Shown here: positions 47,715 through 58,423 of the stretch, in pieces
Layout of the letters: every line of letters begins with the position of its first letter
Position numbering within the stretch: position 1 is the stretch's first letter
NCBI GenBank assembly: GCA_011800155.1
Contig: CM022377.1
Coordinates: 1,612,001 to 1,676,000, forward strand
Source: Flammulina velutipes
Taxonomy: Eukaryota > Basidiomycota > Agaricomycetes > Agaricales > Physalacriaceae
DNA length: 64,000 nt
Direction: 5' to 3'
The notes under the pieces: model-generated
Databases searched by the model: none
Told to the model about the DNA's origin: nothing
What the model saw: only the letters and a program-made list of their open reading frames with translations
Position numbers and translations under genes: made by a program

Positions 47715-49286
47715 ATGTTACCGTCACCACCACCGCGCTCAGTCGGCGACGACAATTATGTGTACAATACCCTCAAAAACTCCAAGCCCCTTCCTCCAGT
47801 CACTCTTTCAAACTTTACCAGCGAGCTCAACTGGCTCTTTACTATTATCCTCGTCAGTCTCCCCATTGCTGGCTTTGTAGGCGCTCTCTACACGTCTTTG
47901 CGCTGGCAGACGCTCGTCTTTAGCATCTGCTACTACTTTTATTCGGGCCTCGGCATAACAGCGGGCTACCACCGCCTATGGGCCCACCGTTCGTACAACG
48001 CCAGCAAGCCGCTGCAGTACTATTTGGCCATTGCAGGTGCTGCAGGCGTCCAGGGTTCCATCTACTGGTGGTCAAGAGGCCACCGTGCCCACCATCGCTA
48101 TACCGACACCGACCTCGACCCCTACAACGCCCACCGCGGCTTCTGGTACTCCCACATCGGCTGGATGCTCGTCAAGCCACGCAGAAAGCCCGCAGCCTCC
48201 GACATCAGCGACCTCAAGAAGGACGAAGTCGTCAAGTGGCAGTACAAATGGTTCCTCCCTATCATCATCTTCGCCACCTTTGTCTTCCCACCCGCCGTGG
48301 CGCACTACGGCTGGGGAGACGCCCAGGGAGGCCTAGTGTACGCTGGCATCCTCAGATTGTGCTTTGTCCATCATGTGCGTATCCGATTCATTTGCCTGCC
48401 TGCCTGCCAACACCCCTTCAGTCCACATTCTGCGTCAACTCGCTTGCCCACTGGCTCGGAGAATCACCATTCGACGACAAACACACGCCCAAGGACCATA
48501 TGATCACTGCCCTAGTCACTGTTGGCGAGGGGTATCACAACTTCCACCACCAGGTCCGCATCTCCTGTCAATAGCCTTAGCATCCCCTCACCCCTCTTCA
48601 TCTTTCAGTTCCCCACCGACTACCGGAACGCAATCAAATGGTACCAATACGATCCTACCAAGTGGTTCATCTGGTCTATGAAAAAGGTAGGGCTCGCCAC
48701 CCACCTCAAGAAATTCCCGGACAACGAGATCAGGAAGGGTGCCTTTACGATGGAGCTTAAAAGACTCCACGCCACGCAGGGCTCCATCGTCTGGCCTGAG
48801 AGGACAGAAGCCCTGCCAGTGGTTGAATATGAAGAATGTACGCGTCCCCTCTCTCCCTTTCATATACCTTCCCTCACACAAGTCCCAGTTCAAGCACAAG
48901 CGGACAAACGCTCGATAATACTCATCTCGGGGTACATTCACGATCTTACGGATTTCGTCAACGAGCATCCTGGTGGTGCGCATCTCATTAGGAAGTACGT
49001 CGGTCTTGATGCAACCACGGCGTTCTTTGGGGGCGTGTATGATCATTCGAATGCAGCGCACAATGTCCGTCGCCCCACTTCCCTTTCCTTTGTATTCGCC
49101 TTCTCACATCACCTGTAGCTTTTAGCGATGAAGCGCGTGGGTATCCTGCATGGAGGACACCCCCACATATTGGACATCGCCAAGACGGTGCCACCATCGC
49201 AGAGACTACGGATTGCGCGTCATGAAGATCTCATGGGTGCCTCTGATTGCTACGATAGCGCGAGCACCGCATGGAGTGAGGACTGA
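47715..49286 (+). CDS. OLE1: Acyl-CoA delta-9 desaturase with cytochrome b5 domain, copy B
   Basis: Start [20 protein letters not shown] at 47715 is the only in-frame ATG between a 5' stop and the conserved part. Histidine boxes HRLWAH, HRAHH, HNFHH and the b5 motif HPGG are all present, so the copy should be active. Introns follow CFVHH, HNFHHQ, VEYEE and DHSNAAHN; the second is not in copy A. The last intron has a weak GTCCGT donor. The tail [18 protein letters not shown] differs from copy A. Protein is close to copy A over the catalytic core. Expected role: unsaturated fatty acid synthesis in the ER. Confidence 0.93.
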
Positions 49287-49669
49287 GTATTGAATGTTGA
49301 ATTGGCACGAGGAGCATACTTTACATATATAGACAGACAGATAATGGGATAGAGCTTTGGAAAGGTATTCACGGTATATCGTTATACATTTGTGCGTCGG
49401 ACGCTTATCTATCAATCTTGGCTTTTGAGGGTACTGACGCAACACTGACGATGAAAACGACGCACGGTCGTGATCCTTGTGAAAGTATTTGTCCCGTGGC
49501 CCGTGGGCCCGGAATGTGGTTCGACTTGTGGGGTTCTATCTAACCCAATGGTGCATCTTCGGAAGGCTCCCTATACAGCCATGGGTTTACAGAGAATCAC
49601 CGCGGCAGGCATTGAAAAAAGCATCATTACTATAGAAATGTACTGTATGGTATCTAGTACTAACTTAAG

Positions 49670-49708
49670 ATCAGGACGGTGTGGCGTACATCGACACACC
49701 GTCCTGAT
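49670..49708. terminator. Perfect 14-bp inverted repeat between convergent genes
   Basis: ATCAGGACGGTGTG, an 11-nt spacer, then CACACCGTCCTGAT. It sits between the convergent ends of desaturase B and the SNF2 gene. It may act as an RNA stem or site of a dyad-binding protein; a terminator role is only a guess. Confidence 0.4.
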
Positions 49709-49792
49709 AATATTCTACCCATAAGTGAACAAAGCGTGTAATAAAACGATCAAAGCAAGAAATAGTCCAGGTGAGATGATATCTCTATTCGA

Positions 49793-52700
49793 TTCAAACA
49801 AGAACTCGTCCACGAGCGTCAAGGCCAAAGAGGCTTGCCAGCTCCTTCACGCTTAGGCCTGGATGAAGCATGTCAGTATCTAGCAGGAAGGGCAAAGCAG
49901 AAAACACTCACGTCCAATCTTCTTCCCCTTCCCTTCACCCAAACTTCCGTCCGCCAGGTCCTGCTTGCGCTCCTGCAATGCCAGAATCCTGTCCTCCACA
50001 CTGTTCTCGATAACCAGCCGCTCAACGACCACATCCCGAGCTTGTCCAAGTCGATGCACCCGGTCGAACGCCTGCGATTCTACAGCCTGGGACCAGCCCA
50101 AGTCCAACGAGATGACGTTGTTGGCGCGAGTCAGGTTGAGCCCAACGCCACCGCACTTCAACGATAACAGCATAACTCGCTCCTTGTCCCTCGACATGAA
50201 CACCCGAACGGCCGTCTCGCGCTTGGAGGACGACATGTCGCCTTGGAACTTGACGTGAGTGATCCCTTTGTCCGTTAGGTACTGCGAAACCAGGTCGAGG
50301 CAACTCGTCCATTGAGAAATAACCAAGACCTGAGCAAAAAGATCAGCCGGAGAAAACAAGGAACTGCATGTTGACCAACCTTCTCGTCCGGTTTCTCTCT
50401 GAACAACTTCAAGAGTTGAGACATCATATGCTTCATCTTCGTCGAGGCCAAAAACTTGAACTGAAGCTTGTCGGGCGTCAAATCCTCTTTCTTCTTTCTC
50501 CCAAAAACGACCTCTTTGACTTCAGCTTCTTCTTCCTCGTCGTCTTCTTCATCCGAGTCCAGAACGACGAATGGCTTCCTATGGCTTCCCGAAGCCTTGG
50601 GTTTGGGTTTCTGAGGCTTGGCCTTTCGAGAGCTGGTGCGCCTATCCTGATAGTCTGCGTCGTCCTCGTCATCGTCGTCAATGAAATCGCTCATGTCATC
50701 GTCGTCCTCGTCAGTGGAAACTTCCTCGTCCTCGTCCACTGCGTCGCCCTTGCCCGACTCGTCCAATATCTCAACGTCCGAGTCATCAATGACAATGGCT
50801 TTGGCTTTCCCCTTGCCTTTGTCTTGTTTAGCACGTTTCGTGCCTTTGTAGACGACGGTAGTAGCCTTCTTGAAAAGTTCGTCGTTGGTAGGTTCGAAAA
50901 TGGCCCGGTCGAATACAGTGTCCAGGGTAATAGCTTGACGGCATTTCGGGCCTACATTCATTGTTAGCCAGTAGATTTACAGACGCAGAAAAGTACGAAC
51001 AGCCTCGTTCGTTTGCCCTATATGCAGGCTGTGTGTCGTCGACGGCTGCTGGAGGCGCGTTAAAGTGATTATCTGATAGCGGGTGTGAATTTTGATGTGA
51101 TGGTATCCTTTGAAGATCTTACCGATACATTCGCGGCAGAAGGTGTGGCGGCAGGAAGTGACCACAGCCGACGAGATGGCATCCAGGCAGATATCGCATT
51201 CCTCAATTTCCGTGGTGGCATCGACAGACTAATCCGATCAGCGGTGCGCCTTGATGTGCTTCAGGAAGACTGACCTCTTTCTCAGCCTCAATCCTCTTAA
51301 GCGCAGCTTCCTTCATCGTCTTCTTCATCTCCGAAACAAATTCGAAGCTGACAGTATCTCGGGCGCGAATGAGCTCGTCGCGGACATCAGGATTCCAGTT
51401 GTCTTCGTCTTCTTCTGACGATATGAGGGTTGTACCATTTTCCTGCACAAGCGCCGGATGGGAGCAAATTTGACGGAGACGAAGTAGGAGCACGAGCACT
51501 TGGGAATAATTCCTATTGACTTGTTAACAATTATGCGATGCGGAGGTGATGATCATACTTCAAGACTGTTCCAGCGCGCAAGTAACGGTTGAACTTGGCC
51601 TGAGAGGCAGCTTCGACCTTATGAAGGATTAGGAGAATGCCAGGGCACTTGAATGGAAGCAACGTACCATCTTATAAATGTCCCGCTCTTCCTGCATGAA
51701 TTTGAGCTTAGTGAGATTCACGACCTTAGGCGGCAGGTCAATGAGACGCTTTCCATCGAGCATCGAGTCTTTCATTCGACGCATCAAGCAGGCAGAGAAG
51801 ATGGCTTGTAGGCGAGTCATGGCCAAGGATGCTGAAAACCATGACTGAGGATGAAGAAAGCGTACGTCGATAATCAGACTCACGATTCTTCTTCTCCAAA
51901 CGACCGATATGGTTATTGAATTCAGTCCAGTCATGCCAAGGACGCAGACCGAGAAAACGGAAATATCCATACACGTCCGCAAGACTGTTGATGATGGGCG
52001 TCCTAAGTGGCTATTAGAGACTGTATCCGGATGTGAAGGACACGTTGTTCTCCTACCCTGTCAAAATCCAATTGAACTTGGCGCTCAATTCTGTGACTGC
52101 TCGAGACATCCCTACGGTCCATGCTTAACAAGTGTTCGATACGCTGAAAATTCTCACGCACTGTTACGCTTGTTGCGAATATAATGTCCTTCGTCCAGGA
52201 TGATACGATAGAACTGATAGAAGAACGTTAGCTGATGACTGCACGATTAGAGTAGATACGCACGTCAACTTGGAATAGTAGCCCTTTCTCATACTTACGC
52301 TTACGACCAGCTTTGGGCGCGACATCGTCATCCGAATCCGAAACGATCCAATCCTCGCTGGTGTTGCCTTTCTTTCTGGCAGCCTTTTCTTTGCGTCGTT
52401 GATCCGCTTCGTAGTCAGGCCATTCCATTGCCATCGTCTAGTAAGCGAAGCATTGGTCCAACATTGCGAGTAGCCACATAAATTGTGGCTTACCTGAAAA
52501 GTCGTAAGGACGACGTCGTATGCCAGCAAGTCGGCCTTGCGTCTGATTTTGCCAGAGCCTAGGTAGTCCCGTAAATACTAGCTCTGATTCACGTTGAATG
52601 ACTTGCCGTGGTAGATCAAGCAGCGAAGCCCGTTATTGGTCTTGAGGTCAATCTCCATTTTCCATTGTCCAAGGAGTGCTTTTGGAGTGACAATTAGATT

Positions 52701-54598
52701 GGTCTTACAGGTACCGTCTTTAGAACGATTCTTGAGCATGACCGCGATCCTGTACGTAAGTCAGTTTCGGGACAAGTACAACGCCGCACATATACACATA
52801 CATTTGGACAGTCTACGAAAGTAATTCAGCACGTAGATAGAACAGAGGGGAGCGGAGGAAACAAACCTTGCCGAGGCCCATGTCATCGCCCAAGATACCA
52901 CCTTTGGCATGCTTGTTAGCTTCTCTATCAAGCATCCACGAAACGCCAATGATCTGGTGAGGCATCAGAGGAACCTCCATGCCAGGCAATAAAGATGCCA
53001 TGTTGCGTAGTCCAAGTTTACGTAGACATTCGTTGACATTGACGTTTTCGTCGAATGCCTCCGCATTTCCGGCAGCGAGCAAAAATTTGTCAATGCTGTT
53101 GTGTGGTCAGTAACCGGCGATATTCCTAACCGTTATCGACTCACTCGTCTGCTCGGGCCACAGGGCCTTGGAAAGTATCACGACCACGTCCATGGAAGTC
53201 ACCGTTGGCATCATAAGCGTCAGCATTAGCAGCGGGCGCGACTACAGGAATCGCGTTCCCAGCCACGCGGTTAATGATATCGTTCGCACGAACATTGGGG
53301 TCGACGTCCATAAGATCATCGTCTGAATCGCTGTCCTCATCCTTCATCGGAGGTCCTCTGGGGCCAGGAAGGCCAGGAAGAACGCGTCGTGCTGCAGACA
53401 GCAACGCTCCAGCACCCGCAAAGATATCAAGAGCAGGCGGGGGAATATTGGACGATGATGCCTCCTTTTTCACGGGGAGAAGGGCTTGAGGTTGGTTGGA
53501 GGCGGTAGAAAGCGGACGCAAGAGGGAAGACGTCCGTTGCAAAGTTGTGCTGGGAAGTTTGGCGCGAAGCGCCTCACTTCTCTCTTCGAGGTCTTTGACA
53601 ATGTCCTCATAGCGTCGGAGTCGCGTCAGATCACCCTTTGTTTTACGTTTCTTTTGCAAAATACGATCGCGAATTCGAATCGCTTCTCCTAGTTGCTGCT
53701 GGAGATCAAGGCGCTTAAGACGTACGTCCTCGACGTCGACTGCTGGGGCGGGGGCGGGCTGCTCCCTGTTCGCGACAGCGAGAGGGCGAGTGAGACTCTC
53801 TTCTTGTTTGAGCTTTTTGGCAGGTGGAGGAGAGCTACCCTCGGAGCTCGGTCCGGCGACTGGTGATTCAAGTGGGCGCTTGTGAGGCACAGTCCTCTCA
53901 ACCGGTTCAGGCTTAACGAGAGCAGTGCCAGCCGAGCGACGTCGTGCTGCAAGGAGTGGATAACTGTCGACGCTTCCGGAAGGTTCTCGTTTGATCTAGA
54001 GCAAGTTAGGCTGGACCGTAGAAATTGTCGAAGGGCGCATACATTTGAGGACGTTACAACTGCTCCGTTCGATAATCTTGCGTTTCTCGCTTTGGTATGG
54101 GTCGCATGACGCGATATATGCCTCTAGATATGACATGAAGTCGGGAACGGGACAGCGATAGGAGACTTACGGTGTATGCCTTCAAGCTGCCGATCCCTAC
54201 AGCCTTTCCGCCATCCTGGACTTTGTTGTTGCGCTCGAGGGTGATTTCGGTCTTGCAACCCTCTTCCTCACAGAAAATTTTGCCGTCTGTGTAACCATTG
54301 AGATAAGTTTGTTTGAAGCGCGTTCTGTACTCACAGCTGCGGTTAGGCTCTGCCCTAACGTGGAACTAACACGGTATGAGTATACAGAGAAGAGAGGATC
54401 TAGAGAAGCCTTACATTGGTGTCATTAGGATATAGTCTGCGCAACTCCCGTAATTCTTCGAGATAAGCTTTGGGAATCAACGAGTCCTGAACAGCGATGA
54501 GTACACAGCAGTACGGTCAGAGACAAACTTACAGGCTGAAGCGCATCGATGCCAAGATGCTCTCTTGCGAGCACGACATTTTCTGGCGTCTTTGCCAT
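49793..54598 (-). CDS. SNF2-family DNA-dependent ATPase with embedded RING finger (Rad5/HLTF/Uls1 type)
   Basis: The start MAKTPENVVLAREHLGIDAL lies far upstream of the first ATPase motif, joined by five small exons. The N-terminal 300 residues are mostly disordered. Helicase motif I reads GGILGDDMGLGKT, motif II is DEGHYIRN (as in Rad5/Rad16), and the C lobe has VLVISQWTSC, FQGDMSSSKRET, LLSLKCGGVGLNLTRANNVI and FDRVHRLGQ. A C3HC4 RING (CDICLDAISSAVVTSCRHTF, CREC, CPKCRQ) lies between the lobes, the hallmark of Rad5/Rad16/HLTF/Uls1. After it sits a long acidic insert (VSTDEDDDDMSDFIDDDDED). No HIRAN domain was seen. Expected: ATP-driven DNA translocation plus ubiquitin ligation in damage tolerance. 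Confidence 0.9.
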
Positions 54599-54949
54599 GG
54601 GTGCGATGGTGGTGGGGGGTAACAAAGGGCATGGCGCGACGCGTCGGTTTTAATTGCGCGATAATTCCCACGGTCAAATCACGTGGTTTCATTGACTCCC
54701 CGGCTCCGCGACAGCAACGCCTCCGCTGCATTGCTACAATGCGTTCCGCAGTGCATATTAGTATTGTGCAATTTCTTCCTCAGAGGATAATCGCAATACG
54801 CTAACATAGGAACCAAGTTTCCTGCATTGCAAAAGATTCTGGAAGCCTGATTACACTTATGGGTCCTCGTTGATCCTAGTATATGTACGCTATCGTTTCC
54901 ATTTTGGGAAGTGCTACGCATCACCTTCTCATGTCCTCCTGTTCTCTTG

Positions 54950-57021
54950 TTACGTTGTCTTGATCTTCATATGCACGGACTTCGCGTGCGTCAGTTGGTC
55001 GTAGCCTACGTCGAATCTCAATCACCCTGTTCAAGGAGACGTAGAACTTAAATGACGCACCAAATTTGCTGAGACTAACACCCCTTCCACTGTCCTTAAC
55101 ACCCGTCCAAGCAAGCGCAGGGTCCAAGAAATCGCAGCTATTTCTCTCCCTCAGTAAAACACACCTCATCGACTGAAACAACTGACCGATTGAGGAAAAC
55201 AGTCCCTGTCTCCAGCTCGTCTGCAAACTTCAAAAATGTCGCTGCAGAGTCGGGGTTAGTCGCTGCATCCGTCCAGACCGAGGCAGTCAGTCCGTAAGGT
55301 GAATCATTCATGAGCTTCAACGCCTCCTCGTCCGACGAGACTTTCTGTATGCCGATAATAGGTCCGAACGTCTCTTCCTGGAGACAACAGATGAGCAAGC
55401 GAATCTTGAAGACACGTGAGTTTCTTACCATCATAACTTCCATGGCTAAAAAACGTCAATACAAAGCTGAGAAGAAAGATTAATATGGACTAACTATGAT
55501 TGACGTTGACGAGGACTTGGGGTGCAACATACGCCGTCCCTCTGGAAGTCTATGTCAGCCTGTGACCATCGATTTCTGGACTAAGCTCACGATTTCGCTA
55601 TTGGGAAGAGATCCTCCGAAATAAGCGCCTTGGCCCCTGCCTGAACTAGACCGCCGTTGATTGGGATGGTACACAATGTACAATTGTGAACGTACCGGCA
55701 TCGACGACCTGTTTTCTGATTCTTTCCGCACTTGCCAGAGATACAACGGGACCAAGGTTTGTTTCAGGCAGTGTGGGGTCACCAAGTTTGTAGGACTGAA
55801 CGAACATGGTCAGCTATTTGGATATCAAAAGCTATGAAATTACCTTGACGATCTTCACGAATCCGTCCACAAAAGAGTCGTACACAGACTCATGGACGTA
55901 GATACGCTGACATTGTAAGCAACAATTGATATCCGAAAACATTTTCGCCTACTTCAATTGCGCAACAGCTTTGACCAGAGTTGAACAATGCACCTAAAGA
56001 AGACTATGAGCACGACAGCATGGCTCATTGGGTGGATGACTCGCCGTCAACAAGCTCTCCGATTGTGTAGTTCAAATCGGCGTCGGCTCTGACATAGGCA
56101 GGATCTTTTCCTCCAAGCTACGTCCCAAAGTGAGAAGGAAATGTATGTCATGTAACTTAAATGAATGACAAACCTCAAGTCCGACACCTTTGAATCCTTT
56201 GGCTTGTATCGCTGCTTCTTCTATAGCTCGTCCCCCAGCCACACTACCAGTAAACGATATGAAAGCAGTGGAAGGGTGCTGAACGGCGCGTTTGGTGAGT
56301 TCGGGTGACATATGAACGACCTGGATGACATCTTGGGGGACGCCAGCTTTGATTAATGCAGCAGCGAATCGTTCGGCAGTCACTGGGGTCTGCGGAGATG
56401 GCTTGAAGATGACGGCGTTCCCAGCAATGATAGCAGGAAGAACAGAATTAACGGAGACAAGGTATGGGAAACTGTTGTAATTAGCCGATGTCGTATGGAT
56501 TGTAGTGGAGCGCGCACTTCCATGGAGCGATAACCAACACGACGCCCAGAGGTGTTCGCTTGATAAAGCGTCTGAAGCCAGGCTGATCGGTATCTTTGAG
56601 AAGTACGTCCGATAGAGATGATTCTGCGATAGACAGCATGTATTCCGCGCGACTCAGAAAGCCTCGAACCTCTCCGGGGCACTGGGAAACTGGCCTAAGG
56701 AGGACACGATGAGTCGTTTACGACAACTCTACAGGATATCACTAACCTGCCCATCTGGAGGGTCAGCTCCATTGGTATCTCATCAGCCAAGGCTTTGAAT
56801 TCTTGCTACAAGAACGATTAGACAAATGTTTTGTATTCACGATGTCGCTATACCATGAATTGTTTTCCTATCGCGATTCTGTCTGCAAGTGGAACGCTGG
56901 CCCATGACTTCTGTGCCACCTGGGCTTTCTGGATGGATGCATCGAGTTCTTCAGGAGTAGGATAAGATCGCGAAACATAAGGTTGCTGGCTGTGAGGCGT
57001 AATTGTAGTCTGGATGGACAT
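54950..57021 (-). CDS. NAD(P)-dependent aldehyde dehydrogenase
   Basis: Start MSIQTTITPHSQQPYVSRSY. The ALDH fold is clear: APWNFPYLVSVNSVLPAIIA, NAVIFKPSPQTPVTAERFAA, FTGSVAGGRAIEEAA, the catalytic Glu block GVGLELGGKDPAYV, catalytic Cys in ALFNSGQSCCAIE, and EETFGPIIGIQKV, PYGLTASVW. The C-terminus is HAKSVHMKIKTT. The Cys exon is preceded by an intron with a GC donor (GCGAGT, plus 55994-56044). The enzyme oxidises an aldehyde to the acid; the order and spacing match succinate-semialdehyde-like ALDHs but the substrate cannot be told. Many introns separate short exons. Confidence 0.92.
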
Positions 57022-57528
57022 GGTGGATGGAAATTAAGCCGCTCAATTCGTTATCTAATCTAAATGGTATGGAATGCCTGACTGTCATGCTCTTGCCGTT
57101 GATGGCGGATCATTTTCCCGCTGGGACCTCAGATACTGCACATCCCATTTCGGGACATAGTACATATGAACTAGACCGGCCCGGTATTAGCATCTATTTT
57201 TTTTTTCAAAGGGTCCGTCACCATATATTTGGTGTATACTAATGAAAATACATAATGATAGTATTCTGAAAAGTCAAGTACTATATAGGGCAGACATTGA
57301 ATGTATTTAAAGGACCACATTATCTATAAGTCTATCAACAATGTCTTACTCTTGTCATTAATGGTGACTAGTGTGTAGTACAGGCTAGAATCATTCAATT
57401 TTGATAGAAATATTCACAAAGAGGGGGCCAAGGTGAGAGATATTTCAAGTTGCAGATAAGGAATAGCTTAGGTTGTTCAGTACTAGATCAGGCAATCTTG
57501 ATTTAGACTTAGACTCAACATTGTTAAG
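57022..57528. other. AT-rich intergenic sequence beside the retroelement
   Basis: About 500 bp including the ALDH promoter and the outer flank of the LTR. Only homopolymer T runs and A/T-rich text are seen. TTAAG directly before the LTR end would be the outer target-site copy. Confidence 0.4.
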
Positions 57529-57651
57529 TGTCAAGGATGGAGTTCGGCGTGAACCAAACAACCACCCAAGTCGCGATCGGATGGAGAGCAATAAGATGAA
57601 AGCAGAGAATGGAGCGTAGATTGAGATATGAGAGAGCCTAGCTCGATACAG

Positions 57652-58125
57652 TAGAGATGTTCAAGAGTACCGGGTGTTTCGTGATACCCGCGGGTATATC
57701 CCACCCGTATACCCGTGGGTATGGTGCGCCACACTGTAGCGTGGGTACACACCTGGGTGCGTACCCGGGTGGCGGGTATGGGTTCTGGGGGAAGAGTATC
57801 TGTCCACGATACCAGGGAATACAATAATCTAACTATTTATTGTAGTAGGAAGCCTGCATATGATGTATAATAGCTAATCTGTACTAATATACATCTGGAA
57901 CTCATTTAAAATGTCTAATGCATGTGCTACAATAGGTATATCAACGTGCACCCACTACTATACCTGGGTATTGAGCACCCGCCACCCGCGGATACCCGCG
58001 GGACTGGTACTTTGCGCGGGTGGGTACCCGGGTATGGTGGCGGGTGGCGGGTGGCACTTCTGTGGATCGAATACCCATTGCAGCGGGTGCGGGTGGACCC
58101 GGGTGGGTACTCTTGAACATCTCTA
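57652..58125. mobile_element. hAT-type MITE inserted in the LTR
   Basis: Perfect 20-bp terminal inverted repeats TAGAGATGTTCAAGAGTACC flank 474 bp. The 8-bp target duplication CGATACAG is exact at 57644-57651 and 58126-58133. TAGAG fits the hAT terminal consensus YARNG, and 8-bp duplications are a hAT hallmark. The inside has no open frame and is packed with CCCGGGT/ACCCGGG/GGCGGGT motifs, including the 14-bp palindrome ATACCCGCGGGTAT at 57684-57697. It is non-autonomous; the source transposase is not in the window. Confidence 0.85.
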
Positions 58126-58272
58126 CGATACAGTGCTGGGATATCTGAACAGTGTAGAGACGAAGAGGACAAACTAAGGAAATATCTAGAAAGGCCGTGT
58201 ATATAAATATAAAGTCCGTGGCTGCTACGATGAGCCATGATGAGGCAATAGTGCAACGATTGCATCATTGCA

Positions 58273-58299
58273 TAACTTTTTACAGTTTGTAAAAAGTTA
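58273..58299. repeat. Hairpin TAACTTTTTACA / TGTAAAAAGTTA in the LTR
   Basis: Perfect 12-bp arms separated by GTT. It lies inside the LTR, in its U3 part. It may be a regulatory or RNA structure of the element. Confidence 0.5.
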
Positions 58300-58423
58300 C
58301 AGGAGCATGTGATTTCTGGTTAGGGTTACCATATCCGGACTGGTAAACACGTGATGATGGAAGAGCGTGGCGAGCTCTCGGGAATGTTGGGGAGTGTAAG
58401 GGAGGGAGCAAAATAGAGGCAAT

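Noticed and set aside
57661..58110. CRISPR-like or satellite array of CCCGGGT words
   Set aside because: Spacing is irregular and both orientations mix; explained as the interior of a MITE.
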